A stretch of DNA of 64,000 bases from the NCBI RefSeq assembly GCF_004116725.1, contig NZ_PDKG01000010.1, forward strand, positions 1 to 64,000, read 5' to 3'. Of this stretch, positions 56,474 through 62,579 are shown piece after piece (position 1 is the stretch's first letter; the number at the start of each line of letters is the position of its first letter). The stretch comes from Arcobacter sp. CECT 8986. GTDB lineage: Bacteria > Campylobacterota > Campylobacteria > Campylobacterales > Arcobacteraceae. A program made the position numbers and the translations under genes. The notes beneath the pieces are model-generated. The model made no database searches, was not told the DNA's origin, and saw only the letters and a list, made by a program, of their open reading frames with translations.

Positions 56474-57088
56474 TTGGAGAGATTAGTAACCACATCTCAA
56501 GCTGCACAAATATTGGGCTTATCTCTTCAAGGTGTACATTATAGAATTAAAAATAATCAGTTAAAATCTATTAAAAAATCTGGCAAAACATACGTTTATA
56601 TAAGCGAATACGTAGAAGATAAATCAAAAACAAATGATACTCAACCACAAATAGTAGAAATCAAAGAGATAATCAAAGCAAAAGATGAACAGATAAATCT
56701 GCTTAAAAAAAATATAAAGTGGATGAGAAAACAGTATAATTCAGAAATAAATAGATTAGAAAGAAATCAAAAAAAGATAATAACAGTCTTTAATAGAGAG
56801 ATAGAGCTACTACAAAGCGCTTTTAATGAGATGCGTTCAATATATAAACCTCAAATAGAAAATAAGCAAGAAACTAAAGAAAAAACTTCAAATGAACAAA
56901 AAATGAGTGAAGTAAAATATCTTACTTTACAGCAGTTTGCAAAAATGATGAAAGCATATGGAAAAAATGACTTAGAGATTAAGACAATTATCCTTACAGC
57001 TATCAAATCTCAAGATTCTAGGTTCTTATATAATAAAAAAACAAAAAAGATATTAATAAGAGATACTGATTTTAGGGACTTTTTATAG
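56474..57088 (+). CDS. Excisionase/MerR-type HTH protein with coiled coil
   Basis: 204 residues, TTG start (GGATAAG upstream). N-terminal winged HTH of the helix-turn-helix 17 type: VTTSQAAQILGLSLQGVHYRIKNNQLKSIKKSGKTYVYI (about 4-42). It is followed by a long charged coiled coil (about 65-125) and a C-terminal region of unknown fold. It lies 10 bp after queF. It could be a DNA-binding regulator or a nucleoid protein; target unknown. Confidence 0.7.
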   Translation: MERLVTTSQAAQILGLSLQGVHYRIKNNQLKSIKKSGKTYVYISEYVEDKSKTNDTQPQIVEIKEIIKAKDEQINLLKKNIKWMRKQYNSEINRLERNQKKIITVFNREIELLQSAFNEMRSIYKPQIENKQETKEKTSNEQKMSEVKYLTLQQFAKMMKAYGKNDLEIKTIILTAIKSQDSRFLYNKKTKKILIRDTDFRDFL

Positions 57089-57115
57089 AAATTTTAAAAA
57101 TTTCTTTTTTTACTC

Positions 57116-57145
57116 TTGACATTTAATACTAATTAGTAGTATAAT
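57116..57145 (+). promoter_or_regulatory. marR promoter with palindromic operator
   Basis: TTGACA (57116-57121), 18-bp spacer, TATAAT (57140-57145): consensus hexamers. A perfect palindrome TACTAATTAGTA (57127-57138) fills the spacer. The same palindrome precedes the next gene (57636-57647). This strongly suggests autoregulation by the MarR protein. Confidence 0.75.
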
Positions 57146-57166
57146 TTCACAAATGAAAGGAAAATG

Positions 57167-57619
57167 ATGCAAAAAACAAGTCTTAAAAGTTATGGAAAAA
57201 GAACTGATAAAGTTATGAAGACTGTTGTAAGACTAGAAAGAGCAAGTCTTAAACTTCATAATATGACTGTAAATTATTTAGCAGATCATAACCTTACATT
57301 CAATCAGTTTAAAGTTTTAGAAGTACTGTACCATAGAGGTGATTTAAATGTAAGTTCAATTACAAAACTTACAATGAGTACACCAGGTAATATTACAGTA
57401 GTAATTAGGAACTTAAAAAGAGATGGCTGGATTACTTCAGTTAAAGATCCTAATGATAGTAGAGCTTCTATTTTAACTATTACATCTAAAGGCAGAGATA
57501 TAATAAAAAGTGTGTTTCCTTCTCATGCCCAAAATCTTCATGATTCCCTTGAAATTTTAGATGATAATGAGTTAGATAAGTTATATGAGCTTCTAAATAA
57601 AGTGTATAAAGCAAATTAA
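57167..57619 (+). CDS. MarR family regulator of the YceI gene
   Basis: 150 residues from the second of two consecutive ATG codons; the first (57164) is only 2 nt from AAAGGA, too close. Winged HTH: NVSSITKLTMSTPGNITVVIRNLKRDGWI (about 62-90) and wing DPNDSRASILTITSKG. It lies 41 bp before the YceI gene, and both have the TACTAATTAGTA operator. The inducer is unknown. The YceI target suggests control by a lipid-like, quinone-like or redox-active compound. Confidence 0.88.
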   Translation: MQKTSLKSYGKRTDKVMKTVVRLERASLKLHNMTVNYLADHNLTFNQFKVLEVLYHRGDLNVSSITKLTMSTPGNITVVIRNLKRDGWITSVKDPNDSRASILTITSKGRDIIKSVFPSHAQNLHDSLEILDDNELDKLYELLNKVYKAN

Positions 57620-57634
57620 AAATTTAAATAAAAA

Positions 57635-57648
57635 GTACTAATTAGTAC
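57635..57648 (+). promoter_or_regulatory. Palindromic operator before the YceI gene
   Basis: GTACTAATTAGTAC, a perfect 14-bp palindrome, containing the same TACTAATTAGTA as the marR promoter. It sits directly before the AAAGGA ribosome site of the YceI gene, so a bound repressor could block readthrough from marR. Confidence 0.7.
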
Positions 57649-57660
57649 AAAGGAAAAAAG

Positions 57661-58230
57661 ATGAAAAATTTAGTAAAATTAGGTTTAGTTTCAATAGTAG
57701 CAGCAGGTTCATTATTCGCTGGAACATATAATGTTGATGCATCACATTCAAATGTTGGTTTTAAAGTAAAACACTTAATGATTTCAAATGTTACAGGTAA
57801 ATTTGATAAATTCAGTGGTTCTTTTGAATATGATGAAAAAACAAAAACATTAAAAAGTTTAACTGGTAATGTAGATGTTGCATCTATTAACACTGAAAAT
57901 GAAAAAAGAGATGGTCACTTAAAATCAAAAGATTTCTTTGATGCAGCGAACTTCCCTAAATTAACTTTCAAATTAAAAAAAGTTGAAGATGATAAAGCAT
58001 ACGGTGTATTAACTATGAAAGGTGTTTCTAAAGATGTAGTTTTTGATTTTGAAAACAATGGAACTGTTAAAGATCCATGGGGAAATCAAAGAGTTGGTTT
58101 AGAATTAAGCGGAAAAATTAATAGAAAAGACTTTGGATTAAACTGGAATAAAGCACTAGAAGCTGGTGGTGTAATGGTTGGTGAAAACGTTAAATTAAAT
58201 ATCGAATTAGAAGGTATTCAAGCTAAATAA
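57661..58230 (+). CDS. YceI family periplasmic lipid-binding protein
   Basis: 189 residues. Signal peptide (about 1-20, ending SLFA), then the complete YceI barrel: YNVDASHSNVGFKVKHLMISNVTGKF, VASINTENEKRDGHLKSKDFFDAANFPKLTF, MKGVSKDVVFDFE, and NRKDFGLNWNKALEAGGVMVGENVKL. It binds polyisoprenoid lipids. It is clearly a different member from the 174-residue YceI protein at 36694. Regulated with the preceding marR gene. Confidence 0.93.
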   Translation: MKNLVKLGLVSIVAAGSLFAGTYNVDASHSNVGFKVKHLMISNVTGKFDKFSGSFEYDEKTKTLKSLTGNVDVASINTENEKRDGHLKSKDFFDAANFPKLTFKLKKVEDDKAYGVLTMKGVSKDVVFDFENNGTVKDPWGNQRVGLELSGKINRKDFGLNWNKALEAGGVMVGENVKLNIELEGIQAK

Positions 58231-58231
58231 T

Positions 58232-58252
58232 TAAAGGGGTACTTCCCCTTTA
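58232..58252 (+). terminator. Terminator of the YceI gene
   Basis: TAAAGGGG (58232-58239) pairs with CCCCTTTA (58245-58252), loop TACTT, followed by TATTTAGG. GC-rich stem core, modest T run. Confidence 0.65.
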
Positions 58253-58269
58253 TATTTAGGAGTAAAGCC

Positions 58270-59031
58270 ATGATTCCATCTTTATTTATATCACACGGTG
58301 GCCCTAATACAATTTTACACGATAACACAACAAAAAAAAGTCTAAAAAATATAACAAACGTTTTAAAAAATCCAAAATATATAGTTATTGTTTCTGCACA
58401 CTGGTCAACTAGAAGTTTAGAGATAATAAGCCCTAATGCAAATAAAATAATGTATGATTTCTATGGCTTTGAAAAAGAGTTATATGAATACAAATATAAA
58501 ATAAAAAGTGATTTAAAATATACAAATAAAGTATTAGATAAATTACAAAGTTTTGATGTTAGATTAAGTAACAAAGATAGCTTTGACCACGGAGTATGGA
58601 CAGTTTTAGCAATGATGTATAAAAAACTTGATATACCTGTAATAAATATTAGTTTACCACTTGGTTATAGTGCTGAAAAACTATTTTTATTAGGACAAAG
58701 TCTAAAAAGTTTAAGAGATGAAGCTCTTCTAATATTTAGTGGTTCAATAACTCATAATTTATATGATTTATACCCAAGTTTAGATGCTCCTGTTAAAAAG
58801 TATGCATATACTTTTAATGAAAAAATAAAACAAATTTTAAAAACAGGTGACAAAGAGCAGTTATTGAATTATGAAAATATAGAGTACTTTAAGCAAAACC
58901 ACCCTACTAAAGAGCATTTTCTTCCATTGCTAATTGCTTTAGGTACTTCAAAAAGCTATAAAGCTAAAAGTTTTAATAGTGAGATTGTTTATTCTAATTT
59001 ATCAATGGAAAGCTACATTTTCGAAGATTAA
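58270..59031 (+). CDS. DODA-type extradiol dioxygenase family protein
   Basis: 253 residues. It resembles YgiD/4,5-DOPA dioxygenase-like proteins: PSLFISHGGPN (metal His, about 3-13), SAHWSTRSLEI (about 43-53), FDHGVWTVL (about 100-108), FSGSITHNL (about 158) and HPTKEHFLPLLIALG (about 214-228). These single-domain enzymes bind a metal with His/Glu and open catechol-like rings. Its last ~50 bp are duplicated 1.9 kb downstream, beyond an insertion. Confidence 0.85.
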   Translation: MIPSLFISHGGPNTILHDNTTKKSLKNITNVLKNPKYIVIVSAHWSTRSLEIISPNANKIMYDFYGFEKELYEYKYKIKSDLKYTNKVLDKLQSFDVRLSNKDSFDHGVWTVLAMMYKKLDIPVINISLPLGYSAEKLFLLGQSLKSLRDEALLIFSGSITHNLYDLYPSLDAPVKKYAYTFNEKIKQILKTGDKEQLLNYENIEYFKQNHPTKEHFLPLLIALGTSKSYKAKSFNSEIVYSNLSMESYIFED

Positions 59032-59065
59032 CAGACAAAAAAAAAGAGTGTTATAAAGCACTCTT
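58980..59065 (+). repeat. Direct repeat, left copy (about 86 bp)
   Basis: Starts in the 3' end of the dioxygenase gene and runs through the terminator hairpin (AAAGAGTG 59043-59050 with CACTCTTT 59059-59066). Identical to 60913-60997 except for one A more in the A run (9 versus 8) and one T/C difference in the hairpin loop side (59051 versus 60983). Confidence 0.9.
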
Positions 59066-59066
59066 T
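59043..59066 (+). terminator. Terminator of the dioxygenase gene (left repeat copy)
   Basis: AAAGAGTG pairs with CACTCTTT around TTATAAAG. In the right copy one base (C) extends the stem; here it is T, leaving a G-U wobble in plus-strand RNA. Confidence 0.6.
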
Positions 59067-59126
59067 AGAATCTTATATAATTTTTATAAGTACTTATAGA
59101 AATATTTCTTTTAGTGCACCAAAAAA

Positions 59127-59568
59127 TTAATTTATTTGCCATACAGCTTCAATTATTTTCATTTTAGTTGATTCACTTAATTCATCTTCATTAATAATTG
59201 ATACTAGAATTTCCAGTAATAATTTATCATTTATTTTACCTTCAGCGAGCCAAACTACAATTTCTTCCATATGATACATAAATCTTTTTATACAATAATC
59301 ATATCCATTAATTTCTAAAAAATATGCCCTAGTACTAAACTAGAACGTTTATTTCCATCATTAAATGGATGAAATTTATTTACAGCAATTATTAAATGTT
59401 TTAATTTTTCTTCAATTGTAGGATAATATAAATCATGTTGAATATGTTCTAAGGCACTTTCAAGTAAATGAATTTCTCTGTTTCCACACAAGCCACCACT
59501 TTTTTTATAATCCAATCATGTACTTCAATAGCATGCTTTATATTAAAATAAAATATTGTTGAACTCAT
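59127..59568 (-). pseudogene. Doc/Fic-family toxin with two frameshifts
   Basis: Read continuously the protein would be about 147 residues: ATG at 59568, IKHAIEVHDWII, then after the first break GGLCGNREIHLLESALEH, the catalytic HPFNDGNKRSS, and after the second break LEINGYDYCIKRFMYHME to the TAA at 59127. Break 1 is in a run of seven A (59490-59496 region; eight would keep frame). Break 2 is in GGG at about 59328 (four G would keep frame). Both look like single-base losses in homopolymers: a decayed gene or sequencing error. The start overlaps the end of the HTH gene region. Confidence 0.75.
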
Positions 59569-59569
59569 T

Positions 59570-60586
59570 TTATCTATCTTTTAGTCGTTTTAAAATAGCT
59601 AGTGTTTCTGGGTCTGAAAGTCTTTCTTCTAATGTTTTACTTTTTTCTCCTAAGAATTTATCAAAATCCACTTTAGGAACAGATTCTACGTAATTTTCAA
59701 GTTTTTCATGTAATGCATCTCTGAAACATAAATCCCGACTTGCCATTTTAGCTCTAGCATCATTAATATGTGGAGTAAGATATGGATTTTTAGCTGCTTT
59801 ATCAAAAAGGTGATTTAATTCATCTGTAGATAATTTTCTTCCTAAATCTTCAAATTTTTCTTTCATTTCAGTAGCAATTCCATGTTCAAAAGAGGCAATA
59901 GCATTAAGAACTTCTGCATACATAGTGTCTCTTACACTATCTTTATCTTTTAAAGATAATATTTTTTTATATTCCTTTGCATTTTCTAGAAAAATAATTT
60001 GATATATTTTATTTGTATAAGTTGCATATTTCCATTTACTATTTGAATCTAAATATAAATCTAATGCATCAGTGAATTCTTTTCTATAACTAAATTCTTT
60101 ATATGCTGAAGGTAGATATGATTCATCTCTTTGATTAATGAATTTTGTATGTCCACCTGATTTTTCAGCCATAACATCCAATACAATATCTAATATTTTA
60201 TTTCTTATTTCTTTTGCTCTTTTACTCTCCGTAACTAACATTGCTAAGTTTAATACAGTACGAAAGGTAAATAACCCTAAAGAAGGACTTTGTGATATGT
60301 CACCGACACCAATGTCGGAGAGATAATTCTTAAAACTTTTAAGTTCTAAACCTTTAAGAACTTTATATCCATTTTTAGTTAGTTCTTCATTATGATTTTC
60401 TAAGTATCTTTCAATAGTACGAACATTTACATCTAATATTTCTGCTACTTTAACTTTACTAAAAATAGCTTCATTCTTCCAATATAATCCACCTAAATTT
60501 AGGTTTTCTTCTATTTTTTCAATGGCATAACCGTTATTTAAAATATTTTGTCTATTAGTAGTTGATGAAGTTAAATCTTTTTTCAT
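59570..60586 (-). CDS. HTH protein paired with the Doc/Fic gene, possible antitoxin
   Basis: 338 residues. The N-terminal region has a helix-turn-helix (VKVAEILDVNVRTIERYLENH, about 45-65), then GDISQSPSLGLFTFRTVLNLAMLV and a conserved C-terminal part (MYAEVLNAIASFEHGIA; LSTDELNHLFDKAAKNPYLTPHINDAR). I do not know a characterised homolog. Such DNA-binding proteins are often encoded next to Fic/Doc toxins in type II toxin-antitoxin-like units. It is intact, while the toxin is broken. Confidence 0.7.
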   Translation of the reverse strand: MKKDLTSSTTNRQNILNNGYAIEKIEENLNLGGLYWKNEAIFSKVKVAEILDVNVRTIERYLENHNEELTKNGYKVLKGLELKSFKNYLSDIGVGDISQSPSLGLFTFRTVLNLAMLVTESKRAKEIRNKILDIVLDVMAEKSGGHTKFINQRDESYLPSAYKEFSYRKEFTDALDLYLDSNSKWKYATYTNKIYQIIFLENAKEYKKILSLKDKDSVRDTMYAEVLNAIASFEHGIATEMKEKFEDLGRKLSTDELNHLFDKAAKNPYLTPHINDARAKMASRDLCFRDALHEKLENYVESVPKVDFDKFLGEKSKTLEERLSDPETLAILKRLKDR

Positions 60587-60912
60587 ATTTTCTCTTTTAT
60601 TTTATTAAAAAAACTTTTCTAGATTATACCTTTAAGTAGTTTAGATGAATACTTTTTTAATATTATATAATGATAATAATTTATTTTTCAAATTTTAGCT
60701 ATTGTTCACCGATTAATTCAAAGTTGTTCTTTTCCCTTTTGTCAGATTGACTTGGACTTGCAAATTTAAATTTTCATAGTTTTTTCCAGTAAGTTTAACA
60801 ATAATCCATCTACTTAAGTTATTTAGGCTTGAGATTTTTAAGTTTTATATCTACTAAAGTTTTAGAAATTTTTTCATATCATTACATCAATGGTACATTG
60901 GATAAAATTAAT
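60587..60912. other. Non-coding remainder of the inserted segment
   Basis: About 325 bp without an intact gene. On the minus strand a 40-codon open stretch (including LNNLSRWIIVKLTGKN and ending in a TAA near 60705) and a second short open frame look like the degraded end of a protein gene, but no family is recognised. The promoter of the HTH gene should lie near 60600-60680. Confidence 0.4.
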
Positions 60913-60997
60913 TGAGATTGTTTATTCTAATTTATCAATGGAAAGCTACATTTTCGAAGATTAACAGACAAAAAAAAGAGTGCTATAAAGCACTCTT
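60913..60997 (+). repeat. Direct repeat, right copy (85 bp)
   Basis: Repeats 58980-59065. It contains the orphan last codons and stop of the dioxygenase gene, the A run and the hairpin AAGAGTGCT (60976-60984) / AGCACTCTT (60989-60997). On the minus strand that hairpin plus T8 terminates the SRP RNA. Confidence 0.9.
60970..60997 (-). terminator. Terminator of the SRP RNA gene
   Basis: On the minus strand AAGAGTGCT, loop TTAT, AGCACTCTT, then a run of T (60977-60970). A textbook intrinsic terminator, which must originally also have served the dioxygenase gene in the opposite direction. Confidence 0.8.
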
Positions 60998-61099
60998 CTC
61001 CAGATACCCAAACACACCACTAAGTAAGGTGCCTTGCTGTGTTCCCACCCTGGGGCGTTGTCTTAAATAATGATTGCAAGGGTCTAAAGAAGAGCACTC
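60990..61099 (-). ncRNA. ffs: Small SRP RNA (4.5S type)
   Basis: The minus strand contains CCAGGGTGGGAACACAGCAAGG (given here in parts: CCAGG, GT, GGGA, AC, ACAGCAAGG). This is the conserved helix-8 tip bound by Ffh: CAGG and AGCA strands and a GNRA tetraloop (GGGA). The 5' part CTCTTCTTTAGACCC pairs with the 3' part GGGTATCTGGAGAAGAG, closing the long hairpin of about 110 nt. A TATAAT box lies upstream (61148-61143) and a terminator follows. The ends are estimated from pairing. Confidence 0.8.
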
Positions 61100-61142
61100 A
61101 AAATACTAAAAAATATTTTCAGTGCTTCACTTTAGAACGGAT

Positions 61143-61148
61143 ATTATA
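61143..61148 (-). promoter_or_regulatory. -10 box of the SRP RNA gene
   Basis: TATAAT on the minus strand, with a GC-containing discriminator (CCGTTC) after it and no clear -35. A leader hairpin (GCACT...AGTGC, about 61095-61126) separates it from the RNA. Confidence 0.5.
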
Positions 61149-61240
61149 ACTAAAAAAACTTAAAACAACTTTTAAGTAAAAAGTATAGTTTAAGATTTTT
61201 TGGATATAACTCTATTCTTATTTTATCAAAAGAGTATGAA

Positions 61241-62158
61241 TTGAATAATAAATATAATTTACTTGGAATTTTTTCACTAATTTTTGCAATGTTTATTTGG
61301 GGAAGTTCTTTTATAGGACTTAAAATTGCCCTAGAATCATATAATCCATTTACAATTATTTTTATAAGAATGGTTTTTGCTTCTTTATGTTTTACATTTT
61401 TTATAAAAGAGTTTTTAAAATACGATTTTACAAAAAAAGATTTTTTTTATATTCTATTATTATCACTATTTGAACCTTGTTTATATTTTATTTTTGAAGT
61501 AAATGCTTTACAGTTAACTACTGCTTCACAAGCTGGAATGATTACTTCTTTAATGCCTTTAGTAACATCAATAGCAGCTGTATTTGTTTTGAAAGAGTTA
61601 GTATCAAAACAGTTTATCTTTGGTTCATTTCTTGCTGTTTTTGGTTCTATTTGGCTAAGTTTAGAAGCAACTTCATCTTTAAGTGCTCCAAATCCTATTT
61701 TAGGTAATTTCTTAGAGTTTTTAGCTATGACTTGTGCAGCTGGATATACAATAGTTGCAAAACACTTAACTTATAAATTTTCTGCACTTTTTATAACTGC
61801 TGCTCAAGCTTTTGTAGGAGCAATATTTTTTCTACCTTTTTCATCATATGAGTTTGCTACAAGTGAGTTTGTATTTAATTTAGAAGGGTTTTTATGGATT
61901 ATGTATTTAGGTGTTGTGGTTACTTTAGGAGGTTATGGTTTATATAACTTTGCTTTGACAAAAATCACAGCTTCAAAAGTATCTATTTATATTAATTTAA
62001 TACCTGTATTTACACTTATTTTAGCCTTTTTGATACTAAAAGAGAAACTATCTTTTAGTGAAATTTTTGCATCATTTGTAATTTTATTTGGTGTATTTAT
62101 ATCTCAAATAAAAATCGTAATACCAAAAAAGATATATAATTTTTTTAATAAAGCATAA
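61241..62158 (+). CDS. EamA family (DMT) transporter
   Basis: 305 residues, ten helices in two EamA repeats. Repeat 1 begins FAMFIWGSSFIGLKIALESYNPFTIIFIRMVFA, and repeat 2 ends YINLIPVFTLILAFLILKEKLSFSEI, where the PVF and KE signature lies. It starts with TTG; the ribosome site is weak. Function: export of small metabolites, substrate unknown. It overlaps the DedA-like gene by one base. Confidence 0.82.
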   Translation: MNNKYNLLGIFSLIFAMFIWGSSFIGLKIALESYNPFTIIFIRMVFASLCFTFFIKEFLKYDFTKKDFFYILLLSLFEPCLYFIFEVNALQLTTASQAGMITSLMPLVTSIAAVFVLKELVSKQFIFGSFLAVFGSIWLSLEATSSLSAPNPILGNFLEFLAMTCAAGYTIVAKHLTYKFSALFITAAQAFVGAIFFLPFSSYEFATSEFVFNLEGFLWIMYLGVVVTLGGYGLYNFALTKITASKVSIYINLIPVFTLILAFLILKEKLSFSEIFASFVILFGVFISQIKIVIPKKIYNFFNKA

Positions 62159-62577
62159 TGGTTTATATAACTCTTTTTTTTATTAGTTTAATCTCTGCAA
62201 CCCTATTTCCTTTAGGAAGTGAGGCTTTGCTTATTTATAACATAAATGAAGGATACAACCTATATGCGCTTTTATTTTTTGCAACTTTTGGAAATGTCCT
62301 TGGTTCTATTATTAATTATATTTTAGGATTAAAAGGTGAGCAGTTTTTACAAAATAGAAAAATATTAGATGAAAAAAAACTCTATAAATATAAGAATTTT
62401 TTTCAAAAGTATGGATTTTATTCTCTGTTTTTAGCATGGGCTCCAGTTATTGGTGACCCTATAACTTTAATTGCAGGTGTTTTAAAATATGATTTTAAAA
62501 AGTTTGTTTTGATTGTATCTATCTCAAAATTTTTAAGATATCTTTTTTTGTGTATAGCAACTTTATATTTAGTATAA
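62158..62577 (+). CDS. YqaA/DedA-like small membrane protein
   Basis: 139 residues, about four helices. SATLFPLGSEALLIY (about 13-27), FGNVLGSIINYILG (about 44-57) and the loop FFQKYGFYSLFLAWAPVIGDPITLIAGVLK (about 78-107) match the YqaA group of the DedA/SNARE-associated superfamily, including the APVIGDP motif. DedA proteins move phospholipids or undecaprenyl phosphate. The stop overlaps the convergent kinase gene by 9 bp. Confidence 0.82.
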   Translation: MVYITLFFISLISATLFPLGSEALLIYNINEGYNLYALLFFATFGNVLGSIINYILGLKGEQFLQNRKILDEKKLYKYKNFFQKYGFYSLFLAWAPVIGDPITLIAGVLKYDFKKFVLIVSISKFLRYLFLCIATLYLV

Positions 62578-62579
62578 AG
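62561..62579. terminator. Hairpin over the stops of two convergent genes
   Basis: CTTTATA (62561-62567) pairs with TATAAAG (62573-62579), loop TTTAG. It contains the minus-strand stop (62571-62569) and overlaps the plus-strand stop (62575-62577). Short AT-rich stem, so strength is uncertain. Confidence 0.4.

Larger units (their letters stand above)
59066..60912. mobile_element. Inserted 1.85-kb segment between direct repeats
   Basis: The segment is bounded by ~85-bp direct repeats that carry the end of the dioxygenase gene and the SRP RNA terminator. It holds a frameshifted Doc/Fic toxin pseudogene, an HTH protein gene and about 325 bp of leftover sequence. No integrase or transposase is visible, so the mode of insertion is unknown; it may be a reduced element or the product of recombination with a tailed gene cassette. 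Confidence 0.65.

Noticed and set aside
59085-59098. Perfect palindrome TATAAGTACTTATA at the insertion's left end as a recombination core
   Set aside because: It has no second copy at the right end of the insertion, so a role in integration is not supported.
59066-60912. Insertion sequence or prophage
   Set aside because: No transposase, integrase or phage gene and no terminal inverted repeats were found; only the long direct repeats support insertion.
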